Source: Verrucomicrobiota bacterium (GTDB lineage Bacteria > Verrucomicrobiota > Verrucomicrobiia > Opitutales > Opitutaceae). Taken from it: DNA of 64,000 nt. Made by a program: the position numbers and the translations under genes. The notes beneath the pieces were generated by a model. The model did no database searches. It saw only the letters and a list, made by a program, of their open reading frames with translations, and had not been told where the DNA came from. The stretch is taken from positions 62,001 to 126,000 of the forward strand of contig JAEWQP010000028.1 in NCBI GenBank assembly GCA_023399155.1, in the 5' to 3' direction. Position 1 is the stretch's first letter; each line of letters opens with the position of its first letter. Shown in pieces: positions 17,444 through 24,657 of the stretch.

Positions 17444-18091
17444 CTATCCCAGCGCGGCGATCGCGCGCTGGTGGCTTTGGGCGGCCTCGTCGGCGGAGGC
17501 GCATGTCGTATTCAAGTCGCGGATAAGCCCGTCGCGCAGCCCGTAGATCCAGCCGTGCACGGCCAGCGGCTGCGCCCGCGCCCAGGCGTCCTGGACGATC
17601 GTCGTCAGGCTGACATTGGCGACCTGCTCGATGACGTTGAGTTCGCAGAGCCGGTCGTAGCGGGCGTTGCCGGAGTCGGGGAGGGCGAAGAGGTGCTGGG
17701 CATGTTTCTCGCGCACATCCTGCACGTGTCGCAGCCAGTTGTCCGCGAGGCCGATCCGTTCGCGACGCAGTGCGGCGCCCACGCCGCTGCAGCCGTAGTG
17801 CCCGCACACGATGATGTGCTTCACGCGGAGCACCTCGACCGCGAACTGCATCACGGCGAGGCAGTTCAGGTCCGTGTGCACGACGACGTTGGCGATGTTG
17901 CGATGGACAAAGAGTTCGCCCGGCAGCACGTCGACAATTTCATTGGCCGGGACCCGGCTGTCGGAGCAGCCGATCCAGAGATACTCGGGTGCCTGCTGGC
18001 GCGCGAGTTTGCGGAAGAAATCCGGATCCTGCTCGTGGATGCGTTGTGACCAGCGACGATTGTTTTCGAAAAGGTGATCGAGCGACGCCAT
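17444..18091 (-). CDS. can: Beta-class carbonic anhydrase
   Basis: Interconverts CO2 and bicarbonate with zinc; 215 residues, close to E. coli Can (220). The zinc ligands are readable in the canonical places: CSDSRVP gives Cys42, Asp44 and Arg46, and CGHYGCSG gives His98 and Cys101. The ATG at 18089-18091 (MASLDHLFENNRRWSQ) matches the family start; the longer frame to 18136 is not needed. It is transcribed in the same direction as the GCS2-type gene upstream, 117 nt away. Bicarbonate supply for acetyl-CoA carboxylase is the usual housekeeping role, but nothing local shows regulation. Confidence 0.96.
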   Translation of the reverse strand: MASLDHLFENNRRWSQRIHEQDPDFFRKLARQQAPEYLWIGCSDSRVPANEIVDVLPGELFVHRNIANVVVHTDLNCLAVMQFAVEVLRVKHIIVCGHYGCSGVGAALRRERIGLADNWLRHVQDVREKHAQHLFALPDSGNARYDRLCELNVIEQVANVSLTTIVQDAWARAQPLAVHGWIYGLRDGLIRDLNTTCASADEAAQSHQRAIAALG

Positions 18092-18208
18092 GGGACCGCA
18101 GGATGGAGGGATTCGCGGGGGGGTGCCCAGCGCCAAACGAGCGTTCGGTTTCGCAACGCCTGGACGGGCGGCGAACGCATTGCGATAGTCCCGGGCCGGC
18201 CTCCCTCC

Positions 18209-19453
18209 CTAGCGCTTCAGGAGCGACGACTGGAACGGCAGGTCATCCGCGAGGCAATCCGCCATGGTGCGCAGGATGGGGCCGAAGGACCTCTGGCGGG
18301 TCGGACGAGCCGCGAGCAAACGATCGGCCAGGTTCCCGTGTCGGAGGATGAACCCGACGCTTTCACGGTGCTCGTCGCTGAGCGAGCGGGCGGCGCGGCC
18401 AGGCAGGATATGGCGCCAGAAGGCCCGCGCCGTCCGCGCTGCGCCGTGGAGTCCGAAAACCTCTCGCAGGTCGGGCAACCGCAGTGGTGCCTCGAGGCCG
18501 TGGCGGGCACAGGCGAGCAGCTGGGCCCGGCGGGCCCGGGTCGTGCTGCGTCGGGCGAGTGCGGGCAGACGCGGACCGTGACGGTCGACGAGTTCGCGCA
18601 GCGTCGCAAAGACCAGCGCGGCGATCGCCATGTCGTGTCGCGGGCATTCCTGCACGTCGAGCACGCGGATCTCGATCGCGCCGCGGGAAAAGCGCGCGAT
18701 CGCGCCGCGCGAATTCAGCCATTCCGCCTGGAGGATGCCGGAGCGGTTCACGCCGGCGACCTGGCGCATCATCGGCGCAAAGACCGTGTCGTGGTATTCA
18801 GATTCCGAGAACACCGGCTCCGGAACAATCCCGCCGGCGATCGCCGGGAACCGTTCCTGGTTGCGCCGGTAGGTATCCAGCCGGGTGTCACGCCAGCCGG
18901 TCGCGCGTCCCTCGCGGAACGGGCTGCCGGCGGCGAGGGCGGGGAGAAAGGGCAGCAGGAGGATGATCGCGGCGTGCAACTGCGCGAACTCGGTGTCGCC
19001 TTGGAAGGGGAGATTGAGGTGGCAGCTCTGCAGGTTGAACCAGCCATGGCCGCGGCAGCCGAAGATGCGGTCGAATTCCTCGTAGATCTCGCGCCCCTCG
19101 TGTCTCCACGTGGTGGATTCGCGCGCCGGGTCCATGGTCGGATGCATGGGCCCCGAGAGCAATTCGGCCCCCATCGGCGCAAGCAGCGTGTTCGCGCGGC
19201 GGACGGCCTGGGCAAACATCCGCCCAGCCCGGTCAAAGTCGTCGACCGGGCGAGGCACCTTTAACTCGAAGACGTGGGCGGCGAGTTCGTTGGACGCCTC
19301 GCAGCGCCCGAGCCGGCAATCGGCGGCGGGACGGCCGGTCTGTGCCATCATCAGCTGGTCGACCGTGGGTGAGACGGCGCCGGTGTCGCGGCGCACCACC
19401 ATGTATTCCAGTTCGAGGCCGACGGCATCGAAAAGGTGGAGTCTGCGTGGCAT
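18209..19453 (-). CDS. GCS2-type glutamate-cysteine-ligase-like carboxylate-amine ligase
   Basis: 414 residues of the GCS2 family (the YbdK / plant-type GshA relatives), which form an ATP-dependent amide bond on the gamma-carboxyl of glutamate or a similar acid. Seen: N-terminal LHLFDAVGLELEYMVV, the glutamate-binding/metal motif of the family; ELKVPRPVDDF; GPMHPTMDP; a central GHGWFNLQSCHLNLPFQGD segment; ARFSRGAIEIRVLDVQECP near 265-285. It follows the RimK-like ligase by 119 nt, with a 7-mer repeat array in between, and probably belongs to the same transcript. In that context it is more likely a ligase for a special product than plain glutathione synthesis; there is no gshB in the window. 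The substrate is unknown. Confidence 0.85.
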   Translation of the reverse strand: MPRRLHLFDAVGLELEYMVVRRDTGAVSPTVDQLMMAQTGRPAADCRLGRCEASNELAAHVFELKVPRPVDDFDRAGRMFAQAVRRANTLLAPMGAELLSGPMHPTMDPARESTTWRHEGREIYEEFDRIFGCRGHGWFNLQSCHLNLPFQGDTEFAQLHAAIILLLPFLPALAAGSPFREGRATGWRDTRLDTYRRNQERFPAIAGGIVPEPVFSESEYHDTVFAPMMRQVAGVNRSGILQAEWLNSRGAIARFSRGAIEIRVLDVQECPRHDMAIAALVFATLRELVDRHGPRLPALARRSTTRARRAQLLACARHGLEAPLRLPDLREVFGLHGAARTARAFWRHILPGRAARSLSDEHRESVGFILRHGNLADRLLAARPTRQRSFGPILRTMADCLADDLPFQSSLLKR

Positions 19454-19459
19454 GGGAGT

Positions 19460-19525
19460 GAGGCTAGACGCTAGAGGCGAGAGGCTAGAGGCTAGAGGCG
19501 AGAGGCGAGAGGCTAGAGGCGATGG
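19460..19525. repeat. 7-mer tandem array, consensus GGCKAGA
   Basis: About nine consecutive 7-mers that alternate between GGCTAGA and GGCGAGA, ending six bases before the GCS2-type start codon (mRNA on the minus strand, hence CT-rich: CCTCTAGC...CACTCCC then ATG). It takes the place of a ribosome-binding site. No opposite arm is seen nearby. Confidence 0.85.
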
Positions 19526-19572
19526 CGGATGGCCGAGATTGCCACCTGCGCATGGCGCATCTCCTCCGCGTG

Positions 19573-21069
19573 TCAGCGATGCTCGGCGCGCGCCTCTTTC
19601 TCGGCCCGCTGGCGGCTGGTCTCGATGCGATCGAGCAACGACTGCATGATGCGCGTGTAGATCTCGTCGCCCAGGATCCGGTCCTCGACGCCGGCATCGA
19701 CGTTCGGGTTGTCGTTGATCTCGATCACGTAGACCTCGTCGCCCTTCTGCTTGAGGTCGACGCCATAGAAGCCGTCGCCGATCAGGTTGGCCGCCTCGAC
19801 CGCGGTCTCGATGACCTGCGGCGGCGCATCCTCGACCGCGAGTGTATCAAAATTGCCCATGCAGTCGTCGCCCTTGGCCGCGTGGTTGTAGATCTGCCAG
19901 TGATCGCGGCTCATGTAGTAGCGGCAGACGAACAGGGGCTTTCGGTCGAGGATGCCCACGCGCCAGTCGAAGTCGGTGGGCAGAAACTCCTGGGCGAGCA
20001 CGAGGTCGGAATCCTTCAACAACGGCCCGGCCTTCGAGCGCAGCTCCATCTCGTCGGCCACCTTGAACACGCCGAGCGAGAAAGCGCTGTCGGGAATCTT
20101 GAGCACCAGTGGGTAGCCGAGATCCGAGGCCACCTGTTCGATGTTTCGCGCCGAGACGATCTCGGTGCGCGGCGTCCGGATGCGGTTCTTCCGGAGCAGC
20201 TCGTGCATGTAGACCTTGTTGCTGCAGCGGCGGATCGAGTCGGCGTCGTCGATCACGGTCATGCCCTCGCGCTCCGCCTTGGTGGCGAACCGGTAGGTGT
20301 GGTTCTCGAGGCTCGTGGTCTCGCGGATGAAAAGGGCGTCGAACTCCAGCAGGCGGGGGTAGTCCGAGCGCGTGATCAGCTCCACGTCGAGCCCGAGGGA
20401 TTCGCCCGCGCGCATGAAGTTGCGCAGCGCACGGGAGTTGGAGGGGGCGTTCTTCTCCTCCGGGTCGTGGAGGATGGCGACGTCGTATCCGGTGGATGGA
20501 CGCTCGCGCTCGGCCCGCCAGCGCCTGGAGAGGAACGAGTCCATCGCCTCCTTGACCTTGAAAAGGTGGGTGGATGGCACCTGCCCGAGGCCGAGCGGCC
20601 GCAGGCTGCCGATCTCCCATCCCGAGTCGCGGTAGATGAACTGCACCTTGAAGAGCGGGCAGGGAAAGATGCTGAAGAGCGTCTGCGCCAGGCGCGCATG
20701 CGAGGCGGCGAGATTCTGCCCGAAGTACACGCTCAGCGAGAAGTCCTCCTGCACGATGCGGGCAAGCGAGCGCTTCACCACGGAGTTGAGCTCTTCCAGC
20801 TCCGCCTCGTAGATGCGCTTGCTCATGAGCGACTGGATCGTGCGCGCGGTCGGCATGGCGCGGTGTCCGCGGGCCTCGGCCAGGAGGGACGCGTAGTAGC
20901 CCATCGAGAGCTTGTGATCATGCCGGCAGAGATTGACGACGCGGTAGCCCGAGGAGGTGTACTCGTCGTTCGTGATGTATTCGTCGGCAGAGACAACCGG
21001 GTAGGTGGTCCATCCGGGCTGCCAGTCCCGGAGGTCGTCGACGACGATCAGGTTGCGTGTGTTTTTCAT
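19573..21069 (-). CDS. RimK-like ATP-grasp ligase with RLAN-type N-terminal domain
   Basis: 498 residues. The N-terminal half (about 1-180; MKNTRNLIVVDDLRDWQP, NLCRHDHKLSMGYYASLLAE, YFGQNL, FPCPLFKVQF) matches my memory of the RLAN domain that precedes some RimK-like ATP-grasp enzymes. The ATP-grasp part (about 195-480) has the nucleotide lysines (Lys286 in SNKVYM, Lys324 in PLVLKIPDSAFSLG) and the metal-binding end GVDLKQ ... VYVIEINDNPN (Asp438, Glu450, Asn452). ATP-grasp ligases of this kind join an amino group to a carboxylate, often adding glutamates to a protein or peptide. The start ATG overlaps the stop of the C39-like gene (ATGA), so the two are translationally coupled. The acceptor is unknown. 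Confidence 0.88.
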   Translation of the reverse strand: MKNTRNLIVVDDLRDWQPGWTTYPVVSADEYITNDEYTSSGYRVVNLCRHDHKLSMGYYASLLAEARGHRAMPTARTIQSLMSKRIYEAELEELNSVVKRSLARIVQEDFSLSVYFGQNLAASHARLAQTLFSIFPCPLFKVQFIYRDSGWEIGSLRPLGLGQVPSTHLFKVKEAMDSFLSRRWRAERERPSTGYDVAILHDPEEKNAPSNSRALRNFMRAGESLGLDVELITRSDYPRLLEFDALFIRETTSLENHTYRFATKAEREGMTVIDDADSIRRCSNKVYMHELLRKNRIRTPRTEIVSARNIEQVASDLGYPLVLKIPDSAFSLGVFKVADEMELRSKAGPLLKDSDLVLAQEFLPTDFDWRVGILDRKPLFVCRYYMSRDHWQIYNHAAKGDDCMGNFDTLAVEDAPPQVIETAVEAANLIGDGFYGVDLKQKGDEVYVIEINDNPNVDAGVEDRILGDEIYTRIMQSLLDRIETSRQRAEKEARAEHR

Positions 21070-21779
21070 GGGTGGGCCACGCGGGGGGAGCGCGGCCGTA
21101 TCAGGAGAAGATTGGCGTCGTAGCTGACGATCCCGAGCATGACCGCGCAGATGAAGCGATTCACGTCCACGCGGTAGCCGCCGTCGGGGTTGTAGGGATT
21201 GCGCTCGAACGGATCGGCGATCAGCACCTCGCGACGCGCGGCATCCCAGCCGTTGACCACGACGAAGTGTCCGACGGGCTGGCCTCCGATGTCGTCCTCG
21301 CGGCCGTCCGGCTGCTCGCGCGGGGCCTGGTAGAGGTAGGTCGCGCTGAGGCCGGTGATGAGCGGCACGCCGTGGCCGAGGAGGCTGCCCAGCGAGGCCG
21401 GCGAAAGGTCCATGAATGCGACTTCGCCGCCGAGGCGGAGAAACTCCACATAGGCCTCGTGGCTTTCGCGCGCCTTGTCGACGCTCAGGGTGGGGATGCG
21501 CTGGCGGAGCTTGGCGATGAGTTCAGCCGGGGCGAGGCCGTGCCACGTGGGGTCGAACACACGCAGGTTGTAGCTGATGATGCGGGCGCCGAAACCTCGC
21601 CGGACGGCGTGAAGGCCGAGGTGCACGGCGAGCGTCCCGCCCTCCTCGAACTGCGGCACCTCCTCGATCAGCCGCGCGAGGTCCGATTCGACCTCGAAAT
21701 ACCGGTAGACCGCGTGCAGGCAGGTGGGCCCGCAACTCGTGTCGGTCGGCTGGCGCGGCATGTCCAGCGGCAGGTGCAT
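21066..21779 (-). CDS. C39-like cysteine peptidase
   Basis: 237 residues, no signal peptide and no ABC-transporter fusion. The papain-like C39 triad is readable: Gln10 (oxyanion) and Cys16 in RQPTDTSCGPTCL, His171 in VGHFVVVNGWD, Asp189 in IADPF. Families of this type either cut double-glycine leader peptides or act as amidases on peptide conjugates. It is first of the three-gene run, starting at the ATG at 21777-21779; its stop overlaps the ATP-grasp start by 4 nt. The frame is open far upstream into the divergent gene, but only this ATG gives the conserved start before the Gln-Cys motif. Coupling to a ligase suggests processing or reversal of the ligation product (inference). Confidence 0.82.
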   Translation of the reverse strand: MHLPLDMPRQPTDTSCGPTCLHAVYRYFEVESDLARLIEEVPQFEEGGTLAVHLGLHAVRRGFGARIISYNLRVFDPTWHGLAPAELIAKLRQRIPTLSVDKARESHEAYVEFLRLGGEVAFMDLSPASLGSLLGHGVPLITGLSATYLYQAPREQPDGREDDIGGQPVGHFVVVNGWDAARREVLIADPFERNPYNPDGGYRVDVNRFICAVMLGIVSYDANLLLIRPRSPRVAHP

Positions 21780-21908
21780 GATGCGTTCGGACGTTCGCAA
21801 ACCGCCGAAGCTGCGCCAGGGCCGGTCGCCTCGCAACAGCTTTCCCCGGGGTGGAGCCCGGGCCAAAGATGCGCACGCCGGCCGGCGTTTGCCTTTGACG
21901 ACGGCGGG

Positions 21909-22760
21909 ATGACGGGGAAAAAGGGCGGCGTGATACCGCTCGAAGACACGGTCGGTGACATCATCGGGAAGGCCCAAAAGGGTCTGGGCGTCACCAACGA
22001 CGCCCTCGCCGAGCGGGCGGGGATCACGCCCACCCAGCTCCGCGGGCTCAAGACCGGGACGCTGCGCGACGACGCCCTGCTGCGCCGCGTCGCGACTGCG
22101 TTGAAACTTGGTGGCGAGGCACTTTTGCGCATCGCGGCCGGTGCCTGGTACCCTGCCGAACCCGCCCTGCCGGAGTGCTTCCGGGCGTTCAACACCCCGT
22201 TCGGAGACATGACCGTCAATGCCTACCTGATCTGGGACGCCGCCTCGCGACATGCCGTGCTCTTCGATACCGGTGCCGACGCCACGCCGATCCTGAGCTT
22301 CGCCAAGACGCAGAAACTCGAGGTCGAGCTTGTTCTGCTTACTCATGCGCACGTCGACCACGTGAAGGAGCTCCCGCGCATCCTTGCGGCGACGGGTGCG
22401 AACGCGTGGATCAACGGCCGTGACCGCGACGAGGAGGATTTTCCCGCGGACGCCGAGACCTTCAGCGCGGGCCAGAGCTTTCTTGTGGGCGGCATCCGCA
22501 TCGAGACCCGGCTGACCAGCGGGCATTCCGCGGGCCAGACGACCTACGTCGTGCTCGGCCTGGGCAAACCGCTCGCGATCGTGGGGGATTCGCTTTTCGC
22601 CGGCTCGATGGGCGGCGGTTTCATCTCGTATGCCGACCAGCTGCGAAACGACCGCGAGCAGATCCTCACGCTGCCCGACGACACCATACTCGCCTGCGGC
22701 CACGGTCCGCTGACCACGGTTGGACAGGAGAAAAAGAACAACCCGTTCTTCACGGGTTGA
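21909..22760 (+). CDS. Metallo-beta-lactamase-fold hydrolase with N-terminal HTH-like domain
   Basis: 283 residues in two parts. Residues about 12-75 look like a Cro/C1-type helix-turn-helix (VTNDALAERAGITPTQLRGLKTG; then ALLRRVATALKLGGEALL). Residues about 92-283 are an MBL hydrolase with every metal ligand readable: HAHVDH (His146, His148, Asp150, His151), His206 in TSGHSAGQT, Asp227 in VGDSLF, His265 in CGHG. The closest relatives by motif are glyoxalase-II-like thioester hydrolases. ATG at 21909 with a G-rich leader (CGGCGGG). Divergent from the C39 gene (129 bp) and followed 62 nt later by a dehydrogenase. The fusion suggests either a regulator that senses a metabolite or a scaffold; both are inference. 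Confidence 0.85.
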   Translation: MTGKKGGVIPLEDTVGDIIGKAQKGLGVTNDALAERAGITPTQLRGLKTGTLRDDALLRRVATALKLGGEALLRIAAGAWYPAEPALPECFRAFNTPFGDMTVNAYLIWDAASRHAVLFDTGADATPILSFAKTQKLEVELVLLTHAHVDHVKELPRILAATGANAWINGRDRDEEDFPADAETFSAGQSFLVGGIRIETRLTSGHSAGQTTYVVLGLGKPLAIVGDSLFAGSMGGGFISYADQLRNDREQILTLPDDTILACGHGPLTTVGQEKKNNPFFTG

Positions 22761-22822
22761 AACCCCCGGAGGATCGAGCGGATCGCCCGGTCCGCCGACC
22801 TCCCCCAGGAAAGGACGATGCG

Positions 22823-23704
22823 ATGAAGGTTGGCTTTGTCGGAGTAGGGCGCATGGGCGCGAACATGGCGCGCCGGCTCAGGGATTGTGGCGTGAACGTC
22901 GTCGCCGTGGCGGACGCCCATCCACCCGCCGCCCAGGCGCTGGCGGCGGAGGTCGGCGCCACCGCGCACGCGGACCTGGCGACGCTGGCTGCGGCATGTG
23001 ACGTCGTGTTCACTGTTGTCTCGGACGATGCGGCCATGCTCGCGATCTTTCACGACGGTTCGGGCGGCCTGCTGCACGGCGGTGCGACCGGACGCACATT
23101 CATCAATTGCGCGACCGTCGCACCCGCGACGCATCAGGAGGTCGAGACACGTGTCGAGCGCGCGGGCGGCCATTCGCTCGAGGCCTGCATGGCCTCGAGC
23201 ATCCCGCAGGCGCGCGCCGGAACGCTCTACCTGATGTGTGCTGGATCGCGCGAGACGTTCGATGCCGTGGAGCCGCTGCTTGCGAAGCTTTCGTCAGCCA
23301 TGCGCTACGTCGGTCGAACGGGCGAAGCCGCCAAGGTGAAGGCGCTGGTCAACATGGTCATGAACATCAACACCGCGGGGCTGGCAGAGGGGCTCGGGCT
23401 GGGCGCCGCGCTCGGTCTTGATCTTGCGATGCTGCGCGAGGTTTTTGCCCAGACAGGCGCGGCTTCGCAGGTGCTCAAGACCGACGGTGAGGACATGCAG
23501 AACCGCGAGCACGGGTGCTTCTTCTCGGCGGCGCACGCCGCCAAGGACAGCCGGATCGCGCATGAATTGGGCCTTGGCGTCGGTCTCGACCTCCCGCTCG
23601 CCCGCGCGACGCGGGAGCAGTACGAGCGCATGGTCCAGCGGGGTCTGGGCGAACTCGACAAGTCTGGCATCGCCGAGCTGACGTTCAAGGGCCGCCAGGC
23701 GTGA
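22823..23704 (+). CDS. NAD(P)-dependent dehydrogenase of the 3-hydroxyisobutyrate dehydrogenase family
   Basis: Beta-hydroxyacid dehydrogenase, 293 residues. Rossmann motif FVGVGRMGANMARRL at the N-terminus, cofactor loop VADAHPPAAQ, substrate-binding segment EACMASSIPQARAGTLYLM, and the catalytic lysine region GEAAKVKALVNMVMNINTAGLAEG, where Asn follows in the family spacing. The true substrate (3-hydroxyisobutyrate, tartronate semialdehyde, succinic semialdehyde or another beta-hydroxyacid) is not decidable. The ATG at 22823 has an upstream AGGAAAGG, one of the few good Shine-Dalgarnos in the window. Its stop overlaps the GTG of the exporter by 4 nt, so the two genes are coupled. Confidence 0.88.
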   Translation: MKVGFVGVGRMGANMARRLRDCGVNVVAVADAHPPAAQALAAEVGATAHADLATLAAACDVVFTVVSDDAAMLAIFHDGSGGLLHGGATGRTFINCATVAPATHQEVETRVERAGGHSLEACMASSIPQARAGTLYLMCAGSRETFDAVEPLLAKLSSAMRYVGRTGEAAKVKALVNMVMNINTAGLAEGLGLGAALGLDLAMLREVFAQTGAASQVLKTDGEDMQNREHGCFFSAAHAAKDSRIAHELGLGVGLDLPLARATREQYERMVQRGLGELDKSGIAELTFKGRQA

Positions 23705-24453
23705 GTTTCGAGCCCGAGCAGTGGGCCGTGCTCGCGATCGGCGCGATGCTCGTGGGCTTGTCCAAGTCGGGCATCCCGGGGATCGGCATTCTCGCGATCG
23801 CCGTCTTTCAATGGGTGATCCCGCCCAAGGAGGCGACCGGCCTCGTGCTCCCGCTGCTCATCGTCGGCGACATCGCCGCGGTCGCGACCTATCGCGAGCA
23901 CACGCAGTGGCGCCACGTTTTCCGGCTCTTTCCCTGGACCGCGGCGGGCGTGGTCCTCGGCTACCTGGTGTTTGCGCGGATCGACAACCGGGCAGCCTCG
24001 ATGCTCATCGGCGCGATCCTGTTGTTCATGCTGGCTCTGCACTTCTGGCGGCGGTGGCAGGCGGGCGAACGAAAGCTGGAACAGGAGATCGAGGCACACG
24101 GTGCGTGGTTCGCGCCGCTCATCGGGATCGGTGCGGGCTTCACCACGCTGATCGCCAACGCCGCGGGCCCGCTGATGATCCTCTACCTGCTCGCCATGGG
24201 ACTGCCGAAGATGAAATTCCTCGGCACGAGCGCCGTGTACTTCTTCGTGCTGAATCTCTTCAAGGTGCCATTCATGGCGCACCTCGGTGCCGTCAACGGT
24301 ACAAGCCTTGCAGTCAATCTCTGGCTCGCGCCGGCTGTGCTGCTCGGCTCCTGGCTTGGCCGCCACGTCGCCGGTCGCGTTTCGCAGCGGCTCTTCGAGG
24401 GCGTCGCGCTCGCGCTCACGCTCGCCAGTGCCGTGCACATGCTCGTGCGTTGA
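23701..24453 (+). CDS. TauE/SafE-family membrane transporter
   Basis: 250 residues with eight or so hydrophobic segments and the two-fold repeat typical of TauE/SafE, including MLVGLSKSGIPGIGILAIAV near the N-terminus and the second-half counterpart GIGAGFTTLIANAAGPLMI. Members export sulfite, sulfoacetate or other small organic anions. The GTG start overlaps the stop of the dehydrogenase (GTGA), so the transported compound may relate to that enzyme's substrate or product (inference). Confidence 0.9.
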   Translation: MSFEPEQWAVLAIGAMLVGLSKSGIPGIGILAIAVFQWVIPPKEATGLVLPLLIVGDIAAVATYREHTQWRHVFRLFPWTAAGVVLGYLVFARIDNRAASMLIGAILLFMLALHFWRRWQAGERKLEQEIEAHGAWFAPLIGIGAGFTTLIANAAGPLMILYLLAMGLPKMKFLGTSAVYFFVLNLFKVPFMAHLGAVNGTSLAVNLWLAPAVLLGSWLGRHVAGRVSQRLFEGVALALTLASAVHMLVR

Positions 24454-24531
24454 GCCATCGGACGCGGCAGGAGACGGTGGAGCGCGGCCTCCGCACGCGT
24501 TCCGTTCCGGCATCATCCGCAACCCGCCCGG

Positions 24532-24547
24532 CCGCCGGCTTCGGCGG
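24532..24547. terminator. Small hairpin between tauE-like and mgtE-like genes
   Basis: CCGCCG-GCTT-CGGCGG, a 6-bp stem with a tetraloop, in the 204-bp gap between convergent genes. No T-run. The rest of the gap shows nothing I can name. Confidence 0.35.
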
Positions 24548-24657
24548 GGCCCCGGGGACGACCGCCACGGCGGAGCGCACGGCGAGAAGGCGGGAGGTCG
24601 GGTCCCAATCCATGGTGCGTAGGATCTGTGTGGGTACAGAGTTGAAGCCCGTGCGGA

